A stretch of DNA of 64,000 bases from Pseudomonadota bacterium (GTDB taxonomy: Bacteria; Pseudomonadota; Alphaproteobacteria; Rhizobiales; Xanthobacteraceae): contig JAEWHP010000014.1 of NCBI GenBank assembly GCA_023387735.1, positions 183,623-247,622 on the forward strand. Reading direction: 5' to 3'. The translations under genes and the position numbers were made by a program. Position 1 is the stretch's first letter. Each line of letters starts with the position of its first letter. The notes under the pieces are model-generated. The model searched no databases and had not been told where the DNA came from. It worked only from the letters and a program-made list of their open reading frames with translations. Shown one piece after another: positions 24,435-33,460 of the stretch.

Positions 24435-26042
24435 CTATTGCAGACTGACCAGCGTCAGATCGACGAACCAGGATTGCGGCGAGACGAACCCCTTGACCTT
24501 CTGGCTCATCGCGCGCGGGTTGAGATCGTGGACGATGAAGAGCCAGGGCGGGTTGTCGACGATGCGCTCATGCGCCTTCGCGTAGGCGGCCGAGATCACC
24601 TTCGGATCGGTGGCTTCCGAAATCGTCTTCAGCGCGTCGTCAAACTCGTCGTCCTTCCACTGCTCGAAGTTGAAACCGTTCGGCGAAAAATTGGCCGACG
24701 AGAAATAGCGCGCCATGACGCCGGCATCGGAGGAAGGCGAACTGATGTTGAGGACCATGGCGCCCTGCAGGTTCGGGGCGTCGGGCGTGGCGCGGGCGGC
24801 GGTGAGCAGCACCTGCCATTCGGTCACGTTGAATTCGACGTTGACGCCGCAGGCTTCCTTGAGATTCTGCTGCAGGAATTCGTTCATCGGCAACGGCAGC
24901 ATCTGCCCCGAGCCGGAATTCGAGATCATCGCCTTGAACGTCAACGGCTTCGCCGCGGTGAAGCCGGCTTCGGCCAGCAGCGCCTTGCCCTTGGCGGCGT
25001 CGTACCTGTAGCGATTGGCCGGGGAGCCGAAATCGGGATCAGAGGACTTGAGCCAGCCGACCGACGGCTCCGCCGTGCCGTTGAGCAGCGACACCAGCCC
25101 GTCCCGATCGATGCAATAGTTCAGCGCCTGGCGCACCTTGACGTCCTTGAACGGGCTGTTGGTCGCGCCGATGTTGTAGAACCACGGCCAGACATGCGGA
25201 TACGAGCCGGTGGTGATGGTGAAGCCGGCCGATTTCAGCGACGCGATTCCATCGGGCGGCGGCACCTCGATCCAATCGACCTGGCCTGAGCGCAGCGCGG
25301 CCAGCCGCGAGTTGGCCTCGGGGATCGGCATCAGCACGACGTTATCGACCTTCGCTTTTTTGCCGGGGTCCCAATAGCCGTCGAAGCGCGCCAGATTTGC
25401 CTCCTGCCGCGGCACGATTTTGGTGATGCGGAACGGCCCGGTGCCGGCCGCCGGTAACGTCGCGACCCTGGCCCATTCCTTTCCAGCCTTCTCGAACGAC
25501 GCCGGCGAGGTGAAGAGGAGATAGACCGCCATGTAAGGGAAATACGAGGCCGGCTTTGTCGTACTGATCGCGACGGTGTGGTCATCGACCTTCTTGTAAG
25601 ACCCCATGATCGGAACGCGCGCCCGCGACATCGCCGAACTCGGCGGCTCGAATTGCGGGCTGTTGTTGTTGAAATAGCGATCGAGATTCCAGATCACGGC
25701 ATCGGCATTGAAGTCCGTGCCGTCGTGGAATTTGACGCCGCGGCGCAGATGGAAAATCCAGGTCTTGTTGTCCGCCGGGTCCTGCTCCCATTTCTCCGCA
25801 AGCCCCGGACGCAGGCTCGCCAGCTTGTCGGTTTTCGTCAGATCCCACAGCACCAGTCCTTCGAAGATCGGGTAGCCGAGGAAACGCATGCCCTCAAAAC
25901 CGTTGTTGGGCAGCCCTGTCGCCGTCGGGATATCGGACGCCGTCATGGCGATGCGCAGCGTGGTTTCGGCCGTCGCCGAATGGGACGGCAGGAGCGCGGC
26001 CAGCAGCGCGGCCGCGCAAGAAGCTTTACGAATGGACATCAT
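24435..26042 (-). CDS. ABC transporter substrate-binding protein, peptide/nickel/opine class
   Basis: 535 residues from the ATG at 26042, which has GGAGAG six bases upstream; a second ATG follows. A signal peptide (MMSIRKASCAAALLAALLPSHSATAE) precedes a class C (SBP_bac_5) binding protein: LRPGLAEKWEQDPADNKTWIFHLRRGVKFHDGTDFNADAVIWNLDR is typical. It delivers peptides or similar solutes to an ABC permease in the inner membrane. No permease or ATPase genes are nearby, so it is an orphan receptor. Confidence 0.9.
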   Translation of the reverse strand: MMSIRKASCAAALLAALLPSHSATAETTLRIAMTASDIPTATGLPNNGFEGMRFLGYPIFEGLVLWDLTKTDKLASLRPGLAEKWEQDPADNKTWIFHLRRGVKFHDGTDFNADAVIWNLDRYFNNNSPQFEPPSSAMSRARVPIMGSYKKVDDHTVAISTTKPASYFPYMAVYLLFTSPASFEKAGKEWARVATLPAAGTGPFRITKIVPRQEANLARFDGYWDPGKKAKVDNVVLMPIPEANSRLAALRSGQVDWIEVPPPDGIASLKSAGFTITTGSYPHVWPWFYNIGATNSPFKDVKVRQALNYCIDRDGLVSLLNGTAEPSVGWLKSSDPDFGSPANRYRYDAAKGKALLAEAGFTAAKPLTFKAMISNSGSGQMLPLPMNEFLQQNLKEACGVNVEFNVTEWQVLLTAARATPDAPNLQGAMVLNISSPSSDAGVMARYFSSANFSPNGFNFEQWKDDEFDDALKTISEATDPKVISAAYAKAHERIVDNPPWLFIVHDLNPRAMSQKVKGFVSPQSWFVDLTLVSLQ

Positions 26043-26285
26043 CACTCTCCGTCCGACAATCGGAAAACCCGCGTGTGGGATCAGGAGATGCGGAGCAAGT
26101 TTCAGGCCAGTCACTTCACTGCCGTTGAACAAAGATTCCGCAACAGGCCCTGCAGATTGCAGCCGCAACTTCCAGACAGTGCTCCGCGAAACCTGCGACG
26201 GAACAGCAAGCAACCGTGATCGCGATATTGGAACGCCAAGCGCGCGACCCTCGTTGGCTATGGACGCACCACGAAAGGAGCAATC

Positions 26286-26582
26286 ATGAAATTGGCTACA
26301 TTCGCCTTGGCGGCCTCAATGACAGTCACAGGCGGTTTCGCCCTCGCGCAGTCCAGCGGCGGATCTGCTGGGGGTGGCGCAGCGGCAACCGGCACGACGG
26401 CCGGTTCCTCCCCTGGCGGAACGACGACAGGGAGTTCGACCACCGCGCCGAGCAGCGGCATGTCAAACGATGCGGGCAGCGCCGCGGCTGGACGAGCGAG
26501 CGGGCTCAATCCGTCTGGCAGCACCCACATCAACCCGTCGCCGAGCGGCTCGACCCTGACGCCGGCGCCGACCGGCAGATAG
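26286..26582 (+). CDS. Secreted Ser/Gly/Thr-rich low-complexity protein
   Basis: 98 residues, ATG with AAAGGAG seven bases upstream. A signal peptide (MKLATFALAASMTVTGGFALAQ) is followed by a chain made almost entirely of Gly, Ser, Thr, Ala and Pro without cysteine or a fold-like pattern. It is likely an exported disordered protein. A strong terminator follows the stop, so it is a single-gene unit. Function unknown. Confidence 0.75.
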   Translation: MKLATFALAASMTVTGGFALAQSSGGSAGGGAAATGTTAGSSPGGTTTGSSTTAPSSGMSNDAGSAAAGRASGLNPSGSTHINPSPSGSTLTPAPTGR

Positions 26583-26583
26583 C

Positions 26584-26611
26584 AAAAAGCCCCGCATCGC
26601 GGGGCTTTTTT
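26584..26611 (+). terminator. Rho-independent terminator
   Basis: AAAAAGCCCCGC and GCGGGGCTTTTTT pair around ATC. It ends the small secreted protein gene, and the A/T flanks could also let it stop purQ transcripts coming from the other side. Confidence 0.9.
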
Positions 26612-26638
26612 AATGGCCGGCTCGTCCCAACCGCCAGC

Positions 26639-27340
26639 TTACGCCGCTTTATCCAGATGCGCCGCAAGGCCCGCGAACAGGCCCCGGCCGTCGGTGCAGC
26701 CCATGATGTCCTCGACGTGGTTTTCCGGGTGCGGCATCATGCCGAGCACATTGCCGCGCTCGTTGACGATGCCGGCGATCGACTGCGCTGCGCCGTTGAT
26801 GTTGGAAGCTTCGTCGACGACGCCCTCGGGGGTGCAATACCGGTAGAGCACCCGCCCCTCGCCCTCGAGCCGCTTCACCGTCTCCTCGTCGGCTTCGTAA
26901 TTGCCTTCGCCATGCGCGACCGGCACGCGGATGACCTGGCCGGCATTGTAGCCGCGCGTGAACGGCGTATCCGAGCGCTCGACCCGCAGGTGCACGTCCC
27001 TGCAGATGAACTTCAGCTTCGCGTTCCGCATCAGCACGCCGGGCAGCAGCCCCGCCTCGCACAGGATCTGGAAACCGTTGCAGACGCCGAGCACGAGGCC
27101 GCCATCGGCCGCGTATTTGCGCACTGCGTCCATGACAGGCGCGCGCGCTGCAATCGCGCCGCAGCGCAGATAATCGCCATAGGAAAACCCGCCGGGCACG
27201 ACGACGAGATCGGTGCCCTTGGGCAACGAGGTCTCGGCATGCCAGACCATCGCCGCCTCCTGGCCGGAAACGAGTTTCAATGCGCGCGCCATGTCGCGCT
27301 CGCGGTTGATGCCGGGGAAGACGAGAACGGCTGATTTCAT
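26639..27340 (-). CDS. purQ: Phosphoribosylformylglycinamidine synthase, glutaminase subunit
   Basis: 233 residues from ATG 27340 (the frame is open further but the family N-terminus MKSAVLVFPGINRERDMARAL starts here). The class I amidotransferase triad is present: C87 in GVCNGFQILCEAGLLPG and the His and Glu in MPHPENHVEDIMG. It supplies ammonia to PurL. purS lies 11 bases upstream, so the two are one unit. Confidence 0.97.
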   Translation of the reverse strand: MKSAVLVFPGINRERDMARALKLVSGQEAAMVWHAETSLPKGTDLVVVPGGFSYGDYLRCGAIAARAPVMDAVRKYAADGGLVLGVCNGFQILCEAGLLPGVLMRNAKLKFICRDVHLRVERSDTPFTRGYNAGQVIRVPVAHGEGNYEADEETVKRLEGEGRVLYRYCTPEGVVDEASNINGAAQSIAGIVNERGNVLGMMPHPENHVEDIMGCTDGRGLFAGLAAHLDKAA

Positions 27341-27351
27341 GGAGCGTGCGC

Positions 27352-27591
27352 CTAGAGCAGTTCGACCCGGTAATTCTCGATCACGGTATTCGCCAGCAGC
27401 TTGTCGGCGGCATCCTTCAATGCCGCCTCGGCCTTGGCCTTGTCGGCGCCCGCCATCTCGATGTCGAACACCTTGCCCTGGCGGACGCTGGCGACGCCGT
27501 CGACGCCGAGCGATTTCAGCGCGCCTTCGATGGCCTTGCCCTGCGGATCGAGAATGCCCGACTTCAACGTAACGGTAACGCGTGCCTTCAT
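27352..27591 (-). CDS. purS: Phosphoribosylformylglycinamidine synthase, PurS subunit
   Basis: 79 residues, full length. MKARVTVTLKSGILDPQGKAIEGALKSLG is the typical start. PurS bridges PurQ and PurL in the FGAM synthase complex. It is directly upstream of purQ; a palindromic repeat separates it from purC. Confidence 0.97.
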   Translation of the reverse strand: MKARVTVTLKSGILDPQGKAIEGALKSLGVDGVASVRQGKVFDIEMAGADKAKAEAALKDAADKLLANTVIENYRVELL

Positions 27592-27601
27592 TTTTCAACC
27601 T

Positions 27602-27722
27602 CGTCATTCCGGACGAGCCGCGCAGCGGGTCGATCCGGAATCTCGCACAAGCAATCTCTGGATTCCACAATGCGCAATTGCGCATTGGGGTTCGCGGTCT
27701 GCGCCCGCGCCCCGGAATGACG
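27602..27722. repeat. Palindromic CGTCATTCCGG repeat, copy 3 (longer, diverged core)
   Basis: Ends CGTCATTCCGG and CCGGAATGACG match the other copies, but the centre is longer and holds a second stem around AATGCGCAATTGCGCATT. It lies inside the purC-purS interval. Confidence 0.75.
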
Positions 27723-27726
27723 TTCC

Positions 27727-28494
27727 TCAGCTCTTCACCAGCACCGGGCCGGTGCCGGCCGGCCGCTCGTTCTCCATCAGGATGCCCAGCCGCTTCGCCA
27801 CTTCGGTGTAGGCCTCCAGCAGGCCTCCCAGATCACGGCGGAAGCGGTCCTTGTCGAGCTTCTCGTTCGACTTGATGTCCCACAGCCGGCAGGAGTCGGG
27901 CGAGATCTCGTCGGCGACGATGATCCGCATCATCTCGTTCTCGAACAGGCGTCCGCATTCCATCTTGAAGTCGACCAGGCGGATGCCGATGCCGAGAAAC
28001 AGCCCGGTGAGGAAGTCGTTGACGCGGATGGCGAGCGCCATGATGTCGTCGATTTCCTGCGGCGTGGCCCAGCCGAACGCGGTGATGTGCTCCTCGGAGA
28101 CCATGGGGTCGTTGAGCTGGTCGTTCTTGTAATAGAACTCGATGATCGAGCGTGGCAGCTGGGTTCCCTCCTCGATACCGAGGCGCTGCGACAGCGAGCC
28201 CGCCGCCACGTTCCGCACCACCACCTCGAGCGGCACGATCTCGACTTCCCGAATCAACTGCTCGCGCATGTTGAGGCGGCGGATGAAATGGGTCGGCACC
28301 CCGATGTCGTTGAGGTGCTGAAACAGGTACTCCGAAATCCGGTTGTTGAGGACGCCCTTGCCCTCGATCACCTGGTGTTTCTTGGCATTGAACGCGGTCG
28401 CGTCGTCCTTGAAGTGCTGGATCAGGGTTCCCGGCTCCGGGCCTTCATACAGGACCTTGGCCTTGCCTTCATAAATGCGGCGTCGACGGCTCAT
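27727..28494 (-). CDS. purC: SAICAR synthase
   Basis: 255 residues from MSRRRRIYEGKAKVLYEG (ATG 28494); an ATG ten codons earlier is possible. It joins aspartate to CAIR with ATP. RRRRIYEGKAKVLYEGPEPG, HFKDDATAFNAKK, VEIVPLEVVVRNVAAGS, IEFYYKNDQLNDPMV and LVDFKMECGR are family signatures. It heads the purC-purS-purQ set on the minus strand. Confidence 0.97.
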   Translation of the reverse strand: MSRRRRIYEGKAKVLYEGPEPGTLIQHFKDDATAFNAKKHQVIEGKGVLNNRISEYLFQHLNDIGVPTHFIRRLNMREQLIREVEIVPLEVVVRNVAAGSLSQRLGIEEGTQLPRSIIEFYYKNDQLNDPMVSEEHITAFGWATPQEIDDIMALAIRVNDFLTGLFLGIGIRLVDFKMECGRLFENEMMRIIVADEISPDSCRLWDIKSNEKLDKDRFRRDLGGLLEAYTEVAKRLGILMENERPAGTGPVLVKS

Positions 28495-28813
28495 TGGGAT
28501 GTACCGTGTTTTGTTGAAATCCATGAATTGGTGTGCTCCGGATGACAAGGGTTTGCGACCACGACGGAGCTGCCGTGAAGGCCAGATCCAGTACAACGAC
28601 CGGAAACAGAACAAGAACCTAGCCTGCAGGCAACCTATCCGATTGGGTCATCCAGCACAATCGACCCGGCCCGATTGGGGCCAACTTATCCCGGCTGCCC
28701 TGCGGCTTAACGAGCCGTTGTTTTACCGATTCGCCCCCTCTATTTAGGTAGTCGATAGGCCCGCCACAACGCAGGCCGCCATTTACCATTGGCCGGGATT
28801 GGAACCTAAGAAA
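28495..28813. other. Divergent intergenic region, purC / ATPase zeta
   Basis: About 320 bases without a convincing gene. It must hold promoters in both directions. I see no riboswitch (no purine or PurR-type element that I can recognise) and no strong palindrome. Confidence 0.4.
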
Positions 28814-29137
28814 ATGACCACTTTCGACAAGCGCGAGGAAGGTTTCGAGAAGAAATTCGCCCTCGACGAGGAACAGAAATTCAAGGCCATGGCGCGCCGC
28901 AACCGCCTGCTCGGTCTTTGGGCAGCCGAAAAGCTCGGCCTGTCGGGCGATGCCGCCACCGCCTATTCGAAGGAAGTGGTCGCGGCCGATTTCGAGGAAG
29001 CCGGCGACGACGACGTCCAGAACAAGGTGGTGAAGGATTTCGCCGCCAAGGGCGTCGCCATCGCAGCCCCCGAGGTTCGCGCCAAGATGAACGAGCTGAT
29101 GGCGCAGGCCGCCGCCCAGGTGAAGGCGGGGACGTAA
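28814..29137 (+). CDS. F1F0-ATPase inhibitor zeta subunit (DUF1476)
   Basis: 107 residues from ATG 28814, a full-length match to the alphaproteobacterial zeta family: MTTFDKREEGFEKKFALDEEQKFKAMARRNRLLGLWAAEKLGLSG. In Paracoccus this small helical protein blocks ATP hydrolysis by F1, its N-terminus entering the catalytic interface. It is divergent from purC, an arrangement common in alphaproteobacteria. Confidence 0.92.
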   Translation: MTTFDKREEGFEKKFALDEEQKFKAMARRNRLLGLWAAEKLGLSGDAATAYSKEVVAADFEEAGDDDVQNKVVKDFAAKGVAIAAPEVRAKMNELMAQAAAQVKAGT

Positions 29138-29144
29138 GGCAGTG

Positions 29145-29226
29145 CGTCATTCCGGGGCGATGCGTAGCATCGAACCCGGAATCTCGAGATTCCGGGTTCG
29201 CGTCTTCGACGCGCCCCGGAATGACG
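29145..29226. repeat. Palindromic GTCATTCCGGGGCG repeat, copy 4
   Basis: Ends GCGTCATTCCGGGGCG and CGCCCCGGAATGACG with centre CCGGAATCTCGAGATTCCGG, identical at the core to copies 1 and 5. It lies between convergent genes. Confidence 0.85.
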
Positions 29227-29233
29227 GCGTTAG

Positions 29234-30151
29234 CTAACGTACGCGCGCCTTTGTTCCCCGATACTCCTTCCGCACGATCTCCAGCAACTTCCGCGCCGCT
29301 GCGCTCAAGTATCCTCCGCGGCGCGTTACCGTGACGACGTCATGGCTCGCCTTGAGATCGCGCACACCGATCGTCGAGATCGTGGCGTATTTCAGCTCTT
29401 CCGCAGCGTGGCTCTCTGACAGCAGCGCGATGCCGAGGCCCGCCTCGACCAGGCGTTTCTGCGCGGTCAGGCTGTCGACCGGCGTCCAGTCGATTTCACC
29501 CAGCCCATGGGTCTGGAACAGCGAAAACACATGCGAGGCCGAGATCTCGCGCCGCCCCGGCACCACGGGAAATGCGATCCAGCGCTCGCCGCGCAGTTCG
29601 GTGAGCTTGGCGACACGGCGGCCCGCGCGCGGATGATCCGGCGCGCACACCACCTGCAGCCGCTCGCTGAACAGCAATTCGGAATCGAGATCGCCCGAGC
29701 GGTCGCGGTCATAGCGCAGCCCGATGGTGGCCTCGCCGCGCCGGATAATGCCGCTGACCTCGGCGCTGGTCGCCGTGCGCAGGCTCAACTCGACCTCGGG
29801 ATGCTCGGCCGCGAAGCGCTTGAGGATCGTTGACAGCCGGCCGCCCGCCAACGTGCCGACCACCGCGAGCGCGACCGGTCCTGAGTTCGGCTTCGCCAGC
29901 GCCCGAACCGCATTCTCCGCGTCCTGCGCCGCGGCGACCGCGCGCTCGGCGTAAGGCACCATCACCCTCCCCGCGTCGCTCAGCATCGTGCGCCCGGCGA
30001 TCCGTTCGAACAGAGGCACGCCCAGTTCCTGCTCCAGCAGCGCAATCCGCCGCGATATCGCCGGCTGCGAGCGGTGCAGCGCTTTCGCGGCGCTCGAAAT
30101 GCCGCCGCGGCGGTGGACCGTGAGGAAGGTTTGGAGCGCGTCGTTGTCCAT
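29234..30151 (-). CDS. LysR-family transcriptional regulator
   Basis: 305 residues. The N-terminal winged helix-turn-helix reads ALQTFLTVHRRGGISSAAKALHRSQPAISRRIALLEQELGVPLFER; the effector domain follows from about residue 90. It is divergent from the PEP-mutase-family gene with 112 bases between, the classic layout for a LysR regulator and its target. The inducer is unknown. Confidence 0.92.
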   Translation of the reverse strand: MDNDALQTFLTVHRRGGISSAAKALHRSQPAISRRIALLEQELGVPLFERIAGRTMLSDAGRVMVPYAERAVAAAQDAENAVRALAKPNSGPVALAVVGTLAGGRLSTILKRFAAEHPEVELSLRTATSAEVSGIIRRGEATIGLRYDRDRSGDLDSELLFSERLQVVCAPDHPRAGRRVAKLTELRGERWIAFPVVPGRREISASHVFSLFQTHGLGEIDWTPVDSLTAQKRLVEAGLGIALLSESHAAEELKYATISTIGVRDLKASHDVVTVTRRGGYLSAAARKLLEIVRKEYRGTKARVR

Positions 30152-30263
30152 CTAAAATGTCCATGCAAAAAGCTGATGATATGGAGAAAAATAACAGATT
30201 TGGCTGATGCCCAACAGGCCGCTAGCTTTGCCGCCATCCAGAACAAGCAAGGCGGAGTGATCG

Positions 30264-31076
30264 ATGCGCACCCAACGTGAGAAAGCCGAAGCATTTCGCG
30301 CGCTGCATGCGCGGCCAGGCGCCTTCATCATTCCCAATCCGTGGGACGCCGGTACTGCAAAGCTGCTCGCGGCAATGGGCTTCGAGGCGCTTGCGACCAC
30401 GAGCCTCGGTCTTGCCAACACGCTGGGCAGCACCACCGTCAGCCTCGATGCCATCATCGAGAATTGCCGGATGATCGCTGAAGCCACCGACCTCCCGGTC
30501 AACGCCGATCTGGAAAATTGCGGCGCGGACGATCCGAAGGCCGCAGCGAAAGCCATCGCGCGCGCCGCCGAGGCCGGCGTCGTCGGCGGCTCGATCGAGG
30601 ATTCGACCGGCGATCCGAGCAACCCGATCTATGACTTCTCGCTCGCGGTCGAGCGCGTGCAGGCCGCCGTCGAGGCCTCGCGCGCACTCCCGTTCCCGTT
30701 CACCCTGACCGCGCGGGCCGAGAACCTGCTGCACGGCCGTAACGACCTCGACGACACGGTCAGGCGCCTGCAGGCATTCGAGGCCGTCGGCGCCGACGTG
30801 CTGTATTCGCCCGGTGTGCGCGATATCGACACCATCCGCGCCGTGGTGTCGTCGGTCGGCAAGCCGTTCAACCTGGTGATGGGCTTTGCCGACCCGACGC
30901 TGACCCTGCCGCAACTGTCAGAAGCAGGCGTCAAGCGCATCAGCGTCGGCGGCGCCATGGAACGATACGCGCTGGCTGCGTTCCTGAAATGCGCCCGCGA
31001 GATGACGGATCAGGGAGCGTTCACGTTCGTGCGCGAGATGGCGCCGATCGGCGAGATCAGGGCGGCGTTTGGGTAA
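30264..31076 (+). CDS. Isocitrate lyase/PEP mutase family protein
   Basis: 270 residues. IIPNPWDAGTAKLLAAMGFEALATTSLG, NADLENCGADD and GVVGGSIEDSTGD are the metal-binding segments of the superfamily, which makes or breaks C-C or P-C bonds in 2-oxoacids (methylisocitrate lyase, oxaloacetate decarboxylase, phosphonopyruvate hydrolase). The KKCGH loop of isocitrate lyase is absent, so it is not a true AceA. Likely controlled by the divergent LysR gene. Confidence 0.85.
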   Translation: MRTQREKAEAFRALHARPGAFIIPNPWDAGTAKLLAAMGFEALATTSLGLANTLGSTTVSLDAIIENCRMIAEATDLPVNADLENCGADDPKAAAKAIARAAEAGVVGGSIEDSTGDPSNPIYDFSLAVERVQAAVEASRALPFPFTLTARAENLLHGRNDLDDTVRRLQAFEAVGADVLYSPGVRDIDTIRAVVSSVGKPFNLVMGFADPTLTLPQLSEAGVKRISVGGAMERYALAAFLKCAREMTDQGAFTFVREMAPIGEIRAAFG

Positions 31077-31086
31077 GGCTCCCTCT

Positions 31087-31166
31087 CCGTCATTCCGGAC
31101 GGCGCGAAGCGGCGATCCGGAATCTCGAGATTCCGGGTTCGTGCTTCGCACGCCCCGGAATGACGG
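31087..31166. repeat. Palindromic GTCATTCCGG repeat, copy 5
   Basis: Ends CCGTCATTCCGG / CCGGAATGACGG and centre CCGGAATCTCGAGATTCCGG. It lies between the convergent PEP-mutase-family gene and cynS. Confidence 0.85.
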
Positions 31167-31175
31167 AAGATCGGA

Positions 31176-31664
31176 TCACTCTTCCTTAAATCCATACTCC
31201 GGCACGTTGCCGCTGGCGCCGTAATATTTGTACGGCAGGAATTTGCCGGACATCGTGATCTTGACCCGGTCGCCCTTGGGATTGGCGACGCGCTCCATCG
31301 CCATGTCGAAATCGATCGCCGACATGATGCCGTCGCCGAATTCCTCCTCGATCAGCGCCTTCCAGGCCGGGCCGTTGACCATCACCATTTCGTAGAAGCG
31401 GTAGATCAGGGGATCGGTCGGCGGCATCGGCGTGCCGGTGCCGCGCATCGGAATCTCGTTGAGCATCGCGGTTTCCGATTTCGTCAGGCCGAACAACTCG
31501 CCGGCATTGGCGGCCTGCGGCTTGGTCAGTTTCATCTGGCCCATGATGGCGCCGACGATCAGTACGTCCGAATAGCCGCCGATCTGTTCGCAGATGTGCT
31601 TCCAGCTCCAGCCCTTCTCGCGCTTGATGTCGAGCAGCTTCTCGGTGAGGTCTTCGCGTTTCAT
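31176..31664 (-). CDS. cynS: Cyanate hydratase (cyanase)
   Basis: 162 residues. It decomposes cyanate with bicarbonate to ammonia and carbon dioxide in the cytoplasm as a decamer. The catalytic Arg, Glu and Ser are R89, E92 and S115 in YRFYEMVMVNGPAW and GDGIMSAIDFDM. The N-terminal helical bundle (KRE..GWSWKHICEQIGG) is intact. It is the last gene of a four-gene unit with a binding protein, permease and ATPase; 20 bases separate it from the ATPase gene, so uptake and breakdown are co-expressed. Confidence 0.97.
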   Translation of the reverse strand: MKREDLTEKLLDIKREKGWSWKHICEQIGGYSDVLIVGAIMGQMKLTKPQAANAGELFGLTKSETAMLNEIPMRGTGTPMPPTDPLIYRFYEMVMVNGPAWKALIEEEFGDGIMSAIDFDMAMERVANPKGDRVKITMSGKFLPYKYYGASGNVPEYGFKEE

Positions 31665-31684
31665 GGATGGTCTCCTTTTGATAT

Positions 31685-32593
31685 CTAGCGCGCGATCTTC
31701 TGGGCTGAACTGGACTCGACCAGGCTCGGCGCCGAAACGATGGTCGGCTCGCCCAGGCCCGGCCGCACCGTCGGCACGTTGCGCGGATCGTGATCCGGCG
31801 TGGTCGTGGTGAACGTCTTGCTGCGGCTGACCAGGAAATCGACGATGTGGTTGCGCAGCGCGTAGTAGAGCGGATGGCGGTGCAGATCGATGCGGCCGCG
31901 ATCCTTTGGCAGCGGATTTTCCACGATCTCGGCCAGCACCGCGCCGGGGCCGTTGGTCATCAGAAAAATCTTGTCGGCGAGATAGATCGCCTCGTCGACG
32001 TCATGGGTAATCATGAACGCGGTCTGCCCGGTCTCGAGGCAAATCCGGCGCACCTCGTCCTGCAGCGTGCCGCGCGTCAGCGCGTCCAGCGCCGAGAACG
32101 GCTCATCCATCAGCATGATCTTCGGCGTGATCGAGAGTGCGCGCGCGATGCCGACGCGCTGCTTCATGCCGCCCGACAGTTCCGAGGGCCGCTTGTGCTC
32201 GGAGCCGCTCAGCCCGACCAGGTCGATGAATTTCTGCGCGTGCGCCTTCACCCTGGCGCGGTCCCAGTTGCGCCACTTCGAGGTCACGGCATAGGCGACG
32301 TTGCCGAGCACGGTGCGCCACGGCAGCAGCGCGTGGCTCTGGAAGATCACGGCGCGGTCCAGACTGGTGCCCTCGATCGCCTGCCCGTCGACGATGACAG
32401 CGCCCTCGCTGGGCTCGTCGAGCCCGGCCAGGATGTTCAGCACCGTGGTCTTGCCGCAACCGGAATGCCCGATCACGCAGCCGAACTCGCCGCGGCCCAT
32501 CGAGAGCCAGAGGTCTTCGAAGATCGTCGTCTGCGCACCATTTGCGCCGGGGTAACGCCGCGCGATGCCTTCGATGGAAATGAACTTGTCCAT
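31685..32593 (-). CDS. ABC transporter ATP-binding protein, nitrate/cyanate/sulfonate class
   Basis: 302 residues from ATG 32593. Walker A GHSGCGKTT, signature LSGGMKQR and Walker B IMLMDEP are all intact; a C-terminal extension of about 40 residues follows. It belongs to the NrtD/SsuB/CynD group. It powers the permease seven bases upstream. With cynS directly downstream, cyanate is the best guess for the cargo; nitrate or a related anion cannot be ruled out. Confidence 0.92.
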   Translation of the reverse strand: MDKFISIEGIARRYPGANGAQTTIFEDLWLSMGRGEFGCVIGHSGCGKTTVLNILAGLDEPSEGAVIVDGQAIEGTSLDRAVIFQSHALLPWRTVLGNVAYAVTSKWRNWDRARVKAHAQKFIDLVGLSGSEHKRPSELSGGMKQRVGIARALSITPKIMLMDEPFSALDALTRGTLQDEVRRICLETGQTAFMITHDVDEAIYLADKIFLMTNGPGAVLAEIVENPLPKDRGRIDLHRHPLYYALRNHIVDFLVSRSKTFTTTTPDHDPRNVPTVRPGLGEPTIVSAPSLVESSSAQKIAR

Positions 32594-32600
32594 CACGGCA

Positions 32601-33440
32601 TCACTCCGGGAATGTGACCATGCGCGTGAACCGCGCAAGGATCTGGTCCAGCAGCATGCCGACCACGCCGATCAGGAGGATGGCAATGATCACGTTGGTG
32701 ATAGAGAGGTTATTCCACTCGTTCCAGACGAAGTAGCCGATGCCGGTGCCGCCAACCAGCATCTCGGCGGCAACGATCACCAGCCAGGCGATTCCGATCG
32801 ATATCCGCATGCCGGTGAGAATGGTCGGCGCCGCCGCCGGCAGGATCACCGTGAACGCGCGCCTGACGGTGCCGACCTCCAGCGTGCGCGCGACGTTGAT
32901 CCACTCCTTGCGCACGGCGGCGACGCCGAACGCCGTGTTGAGCAGCATCGGCCACACCGAGCAGATGAAGATGACGAAGATCGCCGATATCGAGGAATCC
33001 TTGATGGTGTAGAGCGCGAGCGGCATCCAGGCGAGCGGCGAGATCGGCTTCAGCACTTGAATAAAAGGATCGAGCGCCTTGCTGATCAACGGCGACATGC
33101 CGATCAGGAAACCGAGCGGGATCGCGACGATTACTGCGAGCAGATAGCCGAGGCCGACGCGGCCAATGGAGTAGCCGAGCTGGATGCCGAGACCCTTGTC
33201 GTTCGGCCCCTTGTCGTAGAACGGCTGCTTGAGGTGCTCCCACAGTTTCGCGCCGACATCGAGCGGGCCCGGCATCGCCGACTTGCCCTGCGTCGCCGTC
33301 AGCCCCATCAGCTTGGCGTATTCCGGCGACATCGTGGTGGTCGCCGCCGTCGAGCGCGTGGCGAGATGCCAGATGCCGAGGAATGCCGCGAACAGCGCGA
33401 TGGAGACGACGGCTGCGCGAAAGCGAAGGGATGATGTCAT
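32601..33440 (-). CDS. ABC transporter permease, nitrate/cyanate/sulfonate class
   Basis: 279 residues from ATG 33440, with about six to seven membrane segments. The conserved EAA-type cytoplasmic loop is VARTLEVGTVRRAFTVILPAAAPTILTGMRISIGIAWLVIVAAEML. A periplasmic segment between the first two helices (about residues 35-75) is longer than usual. It follows the binding-protein gene after a 163-base gap that contains an inverted-repeat element. Confidence 0.92.
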   Translation of the reverse strand: MTSSLRFRAAVVSIALFAAFLGIWHLATRSTAATTTMSPEYAKLMGLTATQGKSAMPGPLDVGAKLWEHLKQPFYDKGPNDKGLGIQLGYSIGRVGLGYLLAVIVAIPLGFLIGMSPLISKALDPFIQVLKPISPLAWMPLALYTIKDSSISAIFVIFICSVWPMLLNTAFGVAAVRKEWINVARTLEVGTVRRAFTVILPAAAPTILTGMRISIGIAWLVIVAAEMLVGGTGIGYFVWNEWNNLSITNVIIAILLIGVVGMLLDQILARFTRMVTFPE

Positions 33441-33460
33441 TGCGAACAATCTCTCACCAC

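Noticed and set aside
24435..26042. Complete peptide ABC importer
   Set aside because: Only the binding protein is present; the flanking genes encode an EamA transporter and a small secreted protein, with no permease or ATPase.
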